From positions 117,817-181,816 of the forward strand of contig NZ_JBHUQE010000006.1 in the NCBI RefSeq assembly GCF_042687825.1: a stretch of 64,000 nt of DNA, written 5' to 3'. The position numbers were made by a program, and so were the translations under genes. The notes under the pieces were generated by a model. It was not told the origin of the DNA. It saw only the letters and a program-made list of their open reading frames with translations, and searched no databases. Below are positions 9,101 to 17,772 of this stretch, one piece after another. Source of the stretch: Sedimentitalea sp042687825 (GTDB lineage: Bacteria; Pseudomonadota; Alphaproteobacteria; Rhodobacterales; Rhodobacteraceae). Position 1 is the first letter of the stretch; every line of letters starts with the position of its first letter.

Positions 9101-9856
9101 ATGTTTGACACGCTCGACACCAGAGCCCTGTTTGTGGCCGCCGTCGTATTCTTGGTGGCGTTGGCGGTGGCCTATCTGCTGAAACGGTTCCAGATCACCG
9201 ACAGCATCGGGTTCATCGCCATCGTGGTGCTGCCGCTGGCCGCCTATGGCATCGTGTCGGGCTATGTGTCGAAACTGTCCGCACCGGGCGGATGGGCGGC
9301 GGAATTCCGGGAAATCGCCGGCACGCAGATCAAGCCGTCGCGGCTGGTCGACGAGGTGCAGGATCTGGACATCATCGAAAAGGCCGGACTGGACGCGCTG
9401 CGCGAGGCGCGCGAGGGGCTGGAACCCGGCAAGCCTGTGGCGATCTCGTTGCGGCTGGGGCGCAGCGGCTATTACAGCGAGCAGGCCATCGCCACCTATA
9501 TCCGCGCTTTTCTGACATTCGATCCGAATCTGACGGTGATCTTTATCGAGGCTGACAATGGCCGGTTCGTCGCCTCCAGCAATGGCATTGCGGTGCTGGC
9601 GGCGCTGGAATTGCAGGATTACGACCGCCGGTTTGTTCAGGCGCTGGAAAGCTCGGACCTGCTGGCGCTGCGCCGCTTGGTGGTGTTGACCACGAATTCG
9701 GTGGATGCCGAGACCACCAATGCCCAGGCGTTGCAGATGATGGTCGCCGATGGTGTCGATGCCATCGTCAAGACCGATGCCGCCGGCATGGCAGTGGGGC
9801 TGGTGCGGCGCGACGAGATCATTTCGCGGCTGATGGTGGAACTGGCCCGCGGCTAA
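9101..9856 (+). CDS. Membrane-anchored protein of unknown function with a CBS-like C-terminus
   Basis: A 251-residue protein I do not recognise as a named family. Two hydrophobic helices (about residues 9-25 and 36-55) anchor it. The soluble part then has a charged helical linker and a globular domain. The C-terminal stretch (about 205-248: ALQMMVADGVDAIVK, then GLVRRDEII) resembles half of a CBS pair, a nucleotide-sensing fold. A sensory or structural role at the inner membrane is possible. The gene appears monocistronic. Confidence 0.65.
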   Translation: MFDTLDTRALFVAAVVFLVALAVAYLLKRFQITDSIGFIAIVVLPLAAYGIVSGYVSKLSAPGGWAAEFREIAGTQIKPSRLVDEVQDLDIIEKAGLDALREAREGLEPGKPVAISLRLGRSGYYSEQAIATYIRAFLTFDPNLTVIFIEADNGRFVASSNGIAVLAALELQDYDRRFVQALESSDLLALRRLVVLTTNSVDAETTNAQALQMMVADGVDAIVKTDAAGMAVGLVRRDEIISRLMVELARG

Positions 9857-9979
9857 GCCGCAATCGTCTAGAATTTTCCGCATTTTTCCGGCCTGATCGC
9901 GATGGCCTCAGGCAATTCTTCGCAGTTTTGCCGCAATCTGGCGCCAGCGTGATGAAATCGGCTGCAGGAATGGCGGGAC

Positions 9980-10621
9980 ATGAGCTTTCAGGGCGAAATA
10001 CAGGCGGATGGCAGGCTGAAGACCGCGTTTCGCGGCGGTCTGGCCGAGGGCACGAATCTGCGCACGCCCTGTGGTTTGCGCCGGATCGAGCTGATCCGGC
10101 CGGGCGATCTGATCGTCACCCGCAGGGATGGGTTGCTGCCGGTACGCCTGGTTTGGCAGCGCGAGGTCAGCGGTCCGGACATGGTGCAGGATATTTCGCT
10201 GGCGCCGGTGCGGCTGAAACCGCGCGCGATCGGCCCCGGCGCGCCGCAATCCGAATTGCTGTTGGCGCCGGATCACCGGGTGCTGGTGCCGGGTTTCAAG
10301 ATCGAAGGACAGGCCCGCGACAAGCCGGGCCTGGTTCGGGCGCAGGAACTGGCCGGCACCTGTGCCGAGATACAGACCGTGTGCGGCTTGCAGACCATGC
10401 GCTATTTTCAACTGGTATTTGACCGCCATGTCGTGCTGGCCGCGAACGGGTTGCCGGTCGAAAGCTTTCTGGCCAACCCGGCCGCGGTCGCGGCGCTGAG
10501 CGACGAAATGCGCACCGCGCTGGTGAACCAGTTTCCCCATTTGCGCCAGCAACCCAACGGGTATCCGCTGACCGGGTATCCTATCACGCGCCGGATCCAG
10601 TACTTGCCCTACGCGGACTGA
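9980..10621 (+). CDS. Hint-domain protein (hedgehog/intein fold, Hint_2 type)
   Basis: A 213-residue protein made almost entirely of a Hint domain. It shows GLAEGTNLRTPCGLRRIE, then RPGDLIVTRRDG, and a later block with LLAPDHRVLVPG containing the conserved His. Proteins of this Hint_2 type are common in Rhodobacterales, usually at the C-terminus of large secreted proteins; here there is no long partner domain. The residue expected as splicing nucleophile is not Cys in this copy (GGLAEGT), so autocatalytic cleavage is doubtful. Convergent with the EF-hand gene that follows. Confidence 0.75.
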   Translation: MSFQGEIQADGRLKTAFRGGLAEGTNLRTPCGLRRIELIRPGDLIVTRRDGLLPVRLVWQREVSGPDMVQDISLAPVRLKPRAIGPGAPQSELLLAPDHRVLVPGFKIEGQARDKPGLVRAQELAGTCAEIQTVCGLQTMRYFQLVFDRHVVLAANGLPVESFLANPAAVAALSDEMRTALVNQFPHLRQQPNGYPLTGYPITRRIQYLPYAD

Positions 10622-10629
10622 GCCGGGCG

Positions 10630-11076
10630 CTATTTCAGCCGGCCGCCGAAATCCGTCGTGCTGATGACGCCGTCGCGGTCCCGGTCAAAACCGGCCATCC
10701 AGTCCGCGGTGCGGTCCCGGAACTCGTCGCGCGACACCGCTCCATCGCCGTTCACGTCGTTGAATGGCAGCGTCAGTCCCTGATTCACCGATTTCATCGG
10801 ACCCTTGCCATGCCCGCCGGCATTCTCGGCCATATCGGCCTGCCGCGTCATATCGAAAAGCTGGTACTCGGTGGTATCCAGCAGGCCGTTCTCGTCCTGA
10901 TCGAACATGGTGAAGAGTTCGGCACGTTTCTGCGTGGCTTCCTGCAACGTCACCTGCCGGTCGCCATCCTGATCCCAGTTTTCGATGAAATGCGCCCCCG
11001 GTTGGCCCTGTTGTGCGATCGCCGGGCCGGCCAGACCCAAGGCCAGCAGAGCGGCCCCGATCCACCGGGGGCTCAT
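10630..11076 (-). CDS. Secreted EF-hand calcium-binding protein
   Basis: A 148-residue protein with an N-terminal signal peptide ending near AIAQ (about residue 20). Four EF-hand loops follow: DQDGDRQVTLQE, DQDENGLLDTTE, DVNGDGAVSRDE and DRDRDGVISTTD. It is probably periplasmic or exported and binds Ca2+; its target is unknown. The ATG at 11076 overlaps the stop of the upstream AhpD-like gene in an ATGA, indicating translational coupling. Starting there gives a proper signal peptide, whereas longer in-frame starts do not. Confidence 0.85.
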   Translation of the reverse strand: MSPRWIGAALLALGLAGPAIAQQGQPGAHFIENWDQDGDRQVTLQEATQKRAELFTMFDQDENGLLDTTEYQLFDMTRQADMAENAGGHGKGPMKSVNQGLTLPFNDVNGDGAVSRDEFRDRTADWMAGFDRDRDGVISTTDFGGRLK

Positions 11077-11411
11077 GCGGCCACCAGTTCGTCGTAGCAT
11101 TCCAGCGCCTTGGCCGCATACATCATCGACGGTCCGCCGCCCATCTGGACACACATCCCCAGCACATCCGCCAATTCTTCGCGGCTTGCACCCAGTTTGA
11201 ACAGGGTTTCGACATGCAGCGAGATGCAGGGCTCGCAGCGCACGGCAACCGAGATGCCCAGGGCGACGAATTCCTTTGTCTTGTAGTCCAGAGCGCTGTC
11301 CTGCTTGACGGTCTTGCTCAGCGCGCCAAAGGCGCGAGCAGTTTCGGGGATCGCGCCGTTCAGGTTGCGCAGGCCCGCACGGGTGCCGTTCAACTTGTCT
11401 TGCCAGGTCAT
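11073..11411 (-). CDS. Carboxymuconolactone decarboxylase/AhpD-like protein
   Basis: A 112-residue single-domain CMD protein. The family's redox-active site is clear: CEPCISLH (C-x-x-C with the downstream His) near residues 59-66, preceded by the KTKEFVALGISVAV helix. Small CMD proteins of this kind act as alkylhydroperoxidase-like thiol reductases. It overlaps the start of the EF-hand gene by 4 bp and starts 5 bp after the DUF938 methyltransferase stops, so it belongs to the four-gene minus-strand operon 13224-10630. Confidence 0.85.
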   Translation of the reverse strand: MTWQDKLNGTRAGLRNLNGAIPETARAFGALSKTVKQDSALDYKTKEFVALGISVAVRCEPCISLHVETLFKLGASREELADVLGMCVQMGGGPSMMYAAKALECYDELVAA

Positions 11412-11416
11412 CAGGT

Positions 11417-12145
11417 TCAGTCCTTTTTCGCATATTCGTTTTTTTGCAAGCGTTCTGCGTCCGCCGTCACGCTGCGTCTTTGATCTTGATCAGATCGTCG
11501 TTTTTCGAGAACAAAGGCCAGGTTGTTCGCCGGCATTTCCACAATTTTGACCAGCGACAGGCCGGCAGCAGCGGCCCTGTTCACAATGACCGAGCTGTCC
11601 TTGTATCCGATATTGGGATCGGCGGCCGTCAGGCTGGCGTGAAAGGCGGCGTCACCCTCGCTGGTCAACTTGCCGTTGCGCATGAAAGGACCATAGACCA
11701 CGAACCGTCCACCGAGGGTCAATGCCCGTGCCGCCTGGTCGATCAGGATTTCGGCTTCCGGCATGCTGATCAGGTGCAGCAGGTTGACCAGCACGATCAG
11801 ATCCTGCCCGGCCCAATCCACAGCCCATCCCGGGGCCGTGGCGTCCAGGTGTCGCGCCGGCGCCAGATTGGCCAGATCGGCGTCGGCGCGATAGGCATCG
11901 ATGCTGGCGCGCCGCGCCGGGTCCGGCTCGGTAGGCTGCCAGTGCAGGCCGGGCAGGCCGGCGGCAAAGGCGACCACGTGCTGGCCGGTTCCGCTGGCCA
12001 GTTCCAGGGCCCGGCCGCTGGCCGGGGCGACCCGGGCCAACAAATCGCAGAGCGGCGCCCGGTTGCGGTCTGCCGAAGGCGCCGACAGACGGTCGCCGGG
12101 ACCGGGCACGGCGATGCTGGCGGTATCGGGCAGGCGGCGGATCAC
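11417..12145 (-). CDS. DUF938-family SAM-dependent methyltransferase-like protein
   Basis: A 242-residue protein with the SAM-binding motif LELASGTGQHVVAFA followed by LHWQPTEPDP. The family feature NLLHLISMPE and the ending region YGPFMRNG identify the DUF938 group, whose substrate is not known to me. GTG at 12145 was chosen because it overlaps the TGA of the upstream oxidoreductase gene (GTGA). Longer in-frame starts give a non-homologous leader rich in Arg and Gly. Confidence 0.8.
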   Translation of the reverse strand: MIRRLPDTASIAVPGPGDRLSAPSADRNRAPLCDLLARVAPASGRALELASGTGQHVVAFAAGLPGLHWQPTEPDPARRASIDAYRADADLANLAPARHLDATAPGWAVDWAGQDLIVLVNLLHLISMPEAEILIDQAARALTLGGRFVVYGPFMRNGKLTSEGDAAFHASLTAADPNIGYKDSSVIVNRAAAAGLSLVKIVEMPANNLAFVLEKRRSDQDQRRSVTADAERLQKNEYAKKD

Positions 12146-13224
12146 TGGCGCAGCCTTTCCGGGGTCAGTGCCGCCACCACGTCCGGCGGCAGTGCGCTGG
12201 GGAGGCCGCTGATCAGATCGGCCAGAAGCTGCGCCGCCGCCGGTGCTGTCTGAAAGCCATATCCGCCCTGTCCGGCGCACCAGATGAAATCGTGCTGCAC
12301 GGGGTCGGGCCCCAGAACGAGGGACCGGTCGGGCGCAAAGGACCGCAGCCCGGCCCAACTGGTTTCCACGCGCGTCACCGGTTCGGTTACCATATCCTGA
12401 TATCGGGCCAGCCCCTCGGCCAGCACCATGTCGTCGGTAAACGCGTCCTGCGGCGCGACCGCGTCTTCCTCTGCCGGCGAGACCAGCAGCTTGCCGGCGT
12501 CGGGTTTAGCATACCAGCTTTCTCCGGTGCCCATAACCATCGGCCAGGTCCCCACGACCTGACCACCCGGCGCGGGCAGACGGACCATCGAGCGGCGATA
12601 GGACACGATCCCGATCGGCGGCAATCCGGCCAATTGCGCGACCTCGTCGGCCCAGGCACCAGCGGCGTTGACCAGTTGTCGCGCGTCATGCCCCCCGCCC
12701 CGCGCCGTTTCGACCTGCCAGCCCCCGCCGCGACGCGTGATCGCGGTGACACGGGCGCGGGTCAGAACCTGACCGCCGTGGCTGCGGATCACCCGGGCCA
12801 GATCCTGCATCAGACGGTCCGTGTCGATATCCCGGGCACTGTCCCGATAGGCGGCCAGTTCGACCGCTTTAGGGCTGAGAATCGGAACCATTTCGCGCGC
12901 CTGCGCCGCCGGGATCGGCGCCAGGTTGAGATCGGCGGCATCGGCCAGAAACCGGTCGTGCTGGGTCGCGTGGGCCACCAGCAACAGGCCGCGAGGTGTC
13001 AGATAGCCGCCGCCGCTGTTGCGCAGATAATCATGGCTGGCCAGGTTCAGGGCCACCGTGCTGGGCAGGCCGTAATCCGCCACGAACAACGCTGCCGAAC
13101 GGCCCGAACTGTGGTAACCCGTCGCGTCTTCGGCCTCGAGCACGGTCACTGACCCCAGTGACGACAACCACGCACCGGCGCTGAGACCGGCAATGCCGCC
13201 GCCTATGACAAGGAAATCCGTCAT
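12142..13224 (-). CDS. FAD-dependent amino-acid oxidase-like protein (DAO family)
   Basis: A 360-residue flavoprotein beginning with the FAD motif FLVIGGGIAGLSAGAWL, then the ATGYHSSGRSAALF segment common to glycine/D-amino-acid oxidase-like dehydrogenases. The C-terminus has the second nucleotide-contacting motif GQGGYGFQTAPA. The likely reaction is oxidation of a secondary or D-amino acid; the substrate is unknown. ATG 13224 immediately precedes the Rossmann strand. It is the first gene of a tightly overlapping operon with the DUF938, CMD and EF-hand genes. Confidence 0.8.
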   Translation of the reverse strand: MTDFLVIGGGIAGLSAGAWLSSLGSVTVLEAEDATGYHSSGRSAALFVADYGLPSTVALNLASHDYLRNSGGGYLTPRGLLLVAHATQHDRFLADAADLNLAPIPAAQAREMVPILSPKAVELAAYRDSARDIDTDRLMQDLARVIRSHGGQVLTRARVTAITRRGGGWQVETARGGGHDARQLVNAAGAWADEVAQLAGLPPIGIVSYRRSMVRLPAPGGQVVGTWPMVMGTGESWYAKPDAGKLLVSPAEEDAVAPQDAFTDDMVLAEGLARYQDMVTEPVTRVETSWAGLRSFAPDRSLVLGPDPVQHDFIWCAGQGGYGFQTAPAAAQLLADLISGLPSALPPDVVAALTPERLRQ

Positions 13225-13443
13225 GATTGTTCGCCCAATCGCTTTTTGGCGGGCTCGGAAAGCGGGCAGGTGGTCCAGGGGCGGCGGCTGGCGGAACGAT
13301 TCATGGCCGCAGAGTGGCACGCCCGGCGCCGTGGCGAAAGGGCGGGCTGCGGGGATAATCCTGCCCAATCGTGATGTTGCCGACGTGCGGGGCTTAGGTC
13401 ATAGTGTCTCGCGACGTCATGCGAGCAAAGAAAGGGTGTCACA

Positions 13444-13797
13444 ATGGAAACGCCTGCGGTTCATCCTTTGGCCCCCGAACACTTGCCGGCCTTTCTGGCC
13501 GCTGCGGATGGCAGCGACCCCTTCTTCACCGGGATTGTGGTCTTTGTTCTGGCGCTGATAGTCGGCGTCGGCATCCTGTATCTGACATTGCATTCTCTGC
13601 CCGAGCGCATGGCGCATGGCTATCAGAGCAGCCAATTCCAGTTGATCGGCATTCTGTGCCTGCTGGCCCTGTTCACACATAACAACACCTTGTGGCTGGC
13701 GGCACTGGTTCTGGCGGCGTTCCGCGTGCCGGATTTCATGACGCCGCTGAAATCGATTTCGGATTCTCTGGAAACCATCAAGTTGCAGGGTCGCTGA
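13444..13797 (+). CDS. Small inner-membrane protein, partner of an HlyD-type protein (possibly DUF3302/YibI-like)
   Basis: A 117-residue protein with two or three hydrophobic segments: about 28-48 (FFTGIVVFVLALIVGVGILY), 61-77 and 82-95. It ends 3 bp before a HlyD-family gene. The size, topology and pairing resemble the YibI/YibH and YiaW/YiaV pairs of enterobacteria, where a DUF3302 protein precedes a membrane-fusion protein. That relationship is inferred from arrangement and FFxGIVVF-like sequence only. Confidence 0.6.
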   Translation: METPAVHPLAPEHLPAFLAAADGSDPFFTGIVVFVLALIVGVGILYLTLHSLPERMAHGYQSSQFQLIGILCLLALFTHNNTLWLAALVLAAFRVPDFMTPLKSISDSLETIKLQGR

Positions 13798-13800
13798 TAG

Positions 13801-15033
13801 ATGCTGGAATTCCTGTTCTGCTCGATGCTGACGATCCTGCCCGATTACCTGTTTCGCCGCTATGCACAGGGCAAGCGGCTGGGCAAAGAGATCACGCTTT
13901 TTTCGGTCTGGCATGAATTGCGCTGGGGGATCACCCTGTGCGCCATTCTGACGACGACGCTGATCACCATCGTGTTCTATTATCACCCGTCCACGAAATA
14001 CGTCCGGTCCTATTTCAGGACCGTGACGATTCTACCGGAAACCGGCGGGCGGGTCAGCGAGGTGCACGTGGCCAACAATCAGCTGGTGCAGGCCGGGGAT
14101 CTGCTGTTCCGTCTCGATCCGTCAAGCCAGCAGGCCGCCGTCGAGACCGCCCGGCGCAAGATCCAGGAGGTCGATGCCCAGACGGAGGTGGCCAAGACCG
14201 AGCTTGCGGCGGCGGTGGCCGGTGTCAAGCAGGCCGAGGCCGCCGTCGATGTGATCGAGGACGATTATCTGCGCAACAAGGCCCTGCTGGATCGCGGATC
14301 GGCCGCGGTTCCCGTGGCTCAGGTCGAGCGGCAGGAAAACGAGCTGAATGTCCGTCGGGGCGCACTGGAGGCGGCGCAGGCGAACCAGGCCTTCGCCGAG
14401 GAAAAAATCGAGATCCAGTTGCCTGCCGAGCGCGCCAGCGCGATTGCGTCGCTGGCCCAGGCGGAAACCGAGCTGGCCAAGACCGAGGTTTATGCCGGGG
14501 TGACCGGGCGGGTCGAACAGTTCGGTCTGCAGGTGGGCGATTACGTCAACCCGATCCTGCGCCCGGCCGGCATCCTGGTGCCCAGCACCTTTGACGGGCA
14601 ACGGTTCGTGGCCGGGTTCGGTCAGATCGCCTCGTCTGTGGTCAAGCCCGGAATGATCGCCGAGATGGGCTGTCTGTCCGAGCCGTTCACGATCATTCCC
14701 ATGGTGGTTGTCGGCATTCAGGACGTGATCCCCTCGGGTCAGATACGCCCGACCGATCAGCTGGTCGATCCGCAGGACAACATGCGGCCGGGGACGCTGA
14801 CGGTGTATATGGAACCCCTGTATCCCGAAAACAGTCTGAAAATACCGCCGGGCAGCACCTGCCTGGCCAATGCCTATACCAGCATGCATGACGTGCTGGC
14901 AGAGGACGATCTGGGCTTTTGGAAAACGCTGTATTTCCACGCCGTGGATACCGTGGCCCTGGTGCATGCTGCGCTGTTGCGCATCCAGGTGTTGATCTTG
15001 CCGGTTCAGACGCTGGTGTTTTCAGGACACTGA
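13801..15033 (+). CDS. HlyD/EmrA-family membrane-fusion protein (YibH-like)
   Basis: A 410-residue periplasmic adaptor. A transmembrane segment (about 38-60) follows a cytoplasmic N-terminus. Then come the biotinyl-lipoyl half motif (TILPETGGRVSEVHVANNQ), a long alpha-helical hairpin rich in Ala, Glu and Gln (about 105-215), the second lipoyl half (TGRVEQFGLQVGDYV) and a beta-barrel domain. Such adaptors join inner-membrane transporters to outer-membrane export channels. No transporter or outer-membrane gene is adjacent; only the small membrane protein 3 bp upstream is coupled. Confidence 0.85.
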   Translation: MLEFLFCSMLTILPDYLFRRYAQGKRLGKEITLFSVWHELRWGITLCAILTTTLITIVFYYHPSTKYVRSYFRTVTILPETGGRVSEVHVANNQLVQAGDLLFRLDPSSQQAAVETARRKIQEVDAQTEVAKTELAAAVAGVKQAEAAVDVIEDDYLRNKALLDRGSAAVPVAQVERQENELNVRRGALEAAQANQAFAEEKIEIQLPAERASAIASLAQAETELAKTEVYAGVTGRVEQFGLQVGDYVNPILRPAGILVPSTFDGQRFVAGFGQIASSVVKPGMIAEMGCLSEPFTIIPMVVVGIQDVIPSGQIRPTDQLVDPQDNMRPGTLTVYMEPLYPENSLKIPPGSTCLANAYTSMHDVLAEDDLGFWKTLYFHAVDTVALVHAALLRIQVLILPVQTLVFSGH

Positions 15034-15100
15034 CCGGGGATCCGGCCAGGCGGCTGCCACGCGGTCCCGCGTGAGGGCGCGGGCCGGATGTGCCGCAGCT

Positions 15101-15736
15101 TCAGATGCGAAACAGGGGCTGCAGCAGCCGCGGCACCAGCGAATTGAACCGCAGCGGCGCGTCGGTGGCCGCCAGGCAGATGCAGGGCGGCCCGCTGTCT
15201 GCGGTCGGCGTGTGTTCCAGGCTTTCATCGGCAATTTCCAGATCCCCGACGCCAAACCGCCCGGTTTCATCGCTGAAACTGCCCTGCAGCACCAGCGTCA
15301 GTTCCAGCCCGTTATGGCTGTGGTCGGGCACGGCCTGACCCGGCGGGATGTAAAGCAGGCGGGCCGAGCCCTCGTCACTGGCCGAAAGGATGCTCTGGCG
15401 TACGCCCAGACCCAGGGATTTCCAGCGCGGTGGTCGCCCTTTCAGTTCGTGCATGACCGGCCCCGGAAACACACCAGAGCGTTCATAGACCGGTTCCGGC
15501 GCGCAGGGGGCATCCAGGCGAGCGAACAAGTCGGATTTAAGGGTTTCAGACAGATCGGCCGCGTCGGTGGTTTCCAGTATGGCCCCGCCGACGGACTGAT
15601 GCGACGCCAGCGCGGCGCGACATTCCAGACACAGCGACACGTGGCTGGCGATCACCACGGCAAAGGGGTGGGGCAGGCTGCCCGCGGCATAGGCGGCCAG
15701 CATCGCGTCGGGGATATGGTGGGTGATAGCGGTCAT
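15101..15736 (-). CDS. chrR: Zinc anti-sigma factor ChrR
   Basis: A 211-residue cupin-type anti-sigma factor. The N-terminal anti-sigma domain has the zinc ligands H6, H32, C36 and C39 (HVSLCLEC), matching the arrangement of Rhodobacter sphaeroides ChrR. The C-terminal cupin domain has HSHNGLE and a later EH pair, which are also metal ligands. ChrR holds RpoE inactive and releases it on singlet-oxygen stress. It starts one base after the end of rpoE, as expected for the co-transcribed pair. Confidence 0.92.
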   Translation of the reverse strand: MTAITHHIPDAMLAAYAAGSLPHPFAVVIASHVSLCLECRAALASHQSVGGAILETTDAADLSETLKSDLFARLDAPCAPEPVYERSGVFPGPVMHELKGRPPRWKSLGLGVRQSILSASDEGSARLLYIPPGQAVPDHSHNGLELTLVLQGSFSDETGRFGVGDLEIADESLEHTPTADSGPPCICLAATDAPLRFNSLVPRLLQPLFRI

Positions 15737-15737
15737 C

Positions 15738-16274
15738 TTATCGCATTCCCTTCAACTCGTGGCGCAGACGGTCCAGCCCAAGCCGGATACGCGATTTGAT
15801 TGTGCCCAGGGGCAGGCCGGTCTGGCTGCTGATCTCGCTATGGGTCAGTTCGCCCAGATAGGCCTTTTCGATCATGCTGCGTTGGTCGGGCTTAAGGCGG
15901 GACAGGGCCTGTTGCAGTCTGCCGGCCTCTTGTTCCAGCGACAGGATGTGGCTGGCGTCGGGTTCCTGATCGGGCTCGTGCGACAACTCCTCGGGCAGCG
16001 GGCGCTGTTCCTTGCGGATCAGGTCGATCTGCCGGTTGCGCGTGATCTGATATATCCAGGCCGAAACCTGGGCGCGATGCGGATCGAACTGGTCGGCCTT
16101 GCGCCAGACGGTCAGCATCACCTCCTGTACGACCTCTTCGGCCTGGCCGGCCGGGAGGCCCGAGCGCATGATGAACCCCTTCAGACGCGGTGCAAAATGA
16201 TCGAACAGGGCAGCAAACGCCGTGCGGTCGCGCCGGTCGCGCACCGCCAGCATCCAAGTGGTCTGCAGAGACAT
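15738..16274 (-). CDS. rpoE: ECF sigma factor RpoE of the photo-oxidative stress response
   Basis: A 178-residue group IV sigma factor. Region 2 includes DHFAPRLKGFIMRSG and AEEVVQEVMLTVWRKADQFD; region 4 includes LTHSEISSQTGLPLGTIKSRIRLG-type helix-turn-helix residues. It pairs with ChrR immediately downstream. ATG 16274 gives the length typical of Rhodobacter RpoE. Longer in-frame starts exist, but the predicted sigma-E promoter would start transcription near 16368, which excludes the starts at or above 16370. The gene faces away from the lipid operon and is probably autoregulated. Confidence 0.92.
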   Translation of the reverse strand: MSLQTTWMLAVRDRRDRTAFAALFDHFAPRLKGFIMRSGLPAGQAEEVVQEVMLTVWRKADQFDPHRAQVSAWIYQITRNRQIDLIRKEQRPLPEELSHEPDQEPDASHILSLEQEAGRLQQALSRLKPDQRSMIEKAYLGELTHSEISSQTGLPLGTIKSRIRLGLDRLRHELKGMR

Positions 16275-16374
16275 CTGCGCGGGTTCTGACGGCACCGGTC
16301 GCTTGTCCTTTTGAACCGCGCGGCGTGCGTGGACGGCGGCATGGGGCTGGGGTGGGCACAGGGTCAACATATCG

Positions 16375-16404
16375 CTGTTACGCCCGCGATTGAAGGTCGG
16401 ATCA
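16375..16404 (-). promoter_or_regulatory. Predicted sigma-E promoter for rpoE-chrR
   Basis: On the minus strand TGATCC (16404-16399) is followed by an 18-nt spacer and TAACAG (16380-16375). TGATCC is the -35 hexamer known for Rhodobacter RpoE promoters, which have TA-beginning -10 elements. The predicted transcript starts about 95 nt before the rpoE ATG, consistent with autoregulation. Confidence 0.6.
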
Positions 16405-16438
16405 CTATTTCCGGTTCCGGGGCGATTTTTCTGGATAT

Positions 16439-16468
16439 TGATCCGTCGCGCGATTTCCTGCGTATTGA
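16439..16468 (+). promoter_or_regulatory. Predicted sigma-E promoter for the lipid-modification operon
   Basis: TGATCC (16439-16444), an 18-nt spacer and TATTGA (16463-16468) mirror the element on the other strand 35 bp away. Transcription would begin about 20 bp before the ATG at 16492. The two elements have identical -35 hexamers and spacing, which is unlikely by chance in so short a gap. Confidence 0.6.
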
Positions 16469-16491
16469 AAGGAAACAAGACCGGAGACTAC

Positions 16492-17772
16492 ATGTCCTTT
16501 GCCAATCGTCATATCCGCCCGCAGCGTATCGCGATCATCGGGGGCGGCATTTCGGGGCTGGCCAGCGCCTATCTGATGTCGCCGCATCATGCGGTCACGC
16601 TGTTTGAGGCCGGGCCGCGGCTGGGCGGGCATGCGCGCACGGTCCATGCCGGGCGCAATGGCGATCAGCCGGTCGATACCGGGTTCATCGTGTTCAACTA
16701 TGCCAATTATCCGCATCTGACCCGGATGTTCGCCGATCTCGATGTGCCGGTTGCCAAAAGCGACATGAGCTTTGGTGCTTCGATCAATGGTGGTCAGATC
16801 GAATACGGTCTGCGCGACCTGCGGGCGCTGACGGCGCAGAAACGCAATCTGGCGCGCCCCGGTTTCGCCCGCATGGTGCGCGACATATTGCGGTTCAACG
16901 ACCGAGCCGAGGCGGTGGCGCGCGATGACAGCGCCTCGATTGGCCAGTTGATGGACGAACTTGGTCTGGGCGACTGGTTCCAGCGCTACTATCTGATGCC
17001 GCTCTGCGGTGCGATCTGGTCGACACCGCCCAGCGAGATCCGTGATTTTCCCGCCCGCACCCTGGTGCAGTTCTTTCGCAACCACGCGTTGCTCAGCACG
17101 TCCGGACAGCATCAGTGGTGGACCGTCGATGGCGGCAGTATCGAATATGTGCGCCGGCTGGAAACCTGCCTGCGCCACCGCGGTGTGGCGATCCGCACCG
17201 GAACGCCGGTGACACGGGTGCGCCGGCATCGCGGCCAGGTCACCGTGCACAGTGCCGCCGGCCCGCATGCGCCCTTTGATCAGGTGATCCTGGCCTGCCA
17301 TGCCGATCAGGCGCTGGGGCTGCTGGCAGACCCCAGCCCGCGCGAGGCCCGCGCGCTGTCGTCAATCCGGTTTCAGGACAACCGCATGATCCTGCACCGT
17401 GACACCGGCCAGATGCCGCAGCGCAAGGCGGTCTGGTCCAGTTGGGTCTATACTGCCGACACCGCGCGTCAGGAAACCGCCATCGGTGTCACCTACTGGA
17501 TGAACCGGCTGCAGAACATCGACGAAGACGATCCGTTGTTTGTCACGTTGAATCCTTCTCGGCCTGTGCCCGAGCACCTGATCTATGACGAAACCCGCTT
17601 TCGCCATCCGGTCTTTGACGCCGCGGCCTTGGCGGCGCAGCGCGAACTGATCGATCTGCAGGGCAACAAAAGCACCTGGTTTGCCGGGGCCTATACCCGG
17701 CACGGGTTTCACGAGGACGGTTTTGCCAGTGCCGTGCGCATCGCGCGCAAGATGGACCGGCAATGCGCATGA
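16492..17772 (+). CDS. FAD-dependent amine oxidase/desaturase-like protein of a sigma-E-controlled lipid operon
   Basis: A 426-residue flavoprotein with the motif IAIIGGGISGLASAYLM at the N-terminus, then LFEAGPRLGGHARTV and DTGFIVFNYANYPHL, as in NAD/FAD-binding amine-oxidase-like proteins linked to cyclopropane fatty acid synthase genes. In Rhodobacter, sigma-E-dependent genes of this type are associated with modified (furan) fatty acid formation; assigning that reaction here is inference. CCGGAGA precedes ATG 16492. The 3' end overlaps the DUF1365 gene. Confidence 0.8.
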   Translation: MSFANRHIRPQRIAIIGGGISGLASAYLMSPHHAVTLFEAGPRLGGHARTVHAGRNGDQPVDTGFIVFNYANYPHLTRMFADLDVPVAKSDMSFGASINGGQIEYGLRDLRALTAQKRNLARPGFARMVRDILRFNDRAEAVARDDSASIGQLMDELGLGDWFQRYYLMPLCGAIWSTPPSEIRDFPARTLVQFFRNHALLSTSGQHQWWTVDGGSIEYVRRLETCLRHRGVAIRTGTPVTRVRRHRGQVTVHSAAGPHAPFDQVILACHADQALGLLADPSPREARALSSIRFQDNRMILHRDTGQMPQRKAVWSSWVYTADTARQETAIGVTYWMNRLQNIDEDDPLFVTLNPSRPVPEHLIYDETRFRHPVFDAAALAAQRELIDLQGNKSTWFAGAYTRHGFHEDGFASAVRIARKMDRQCA

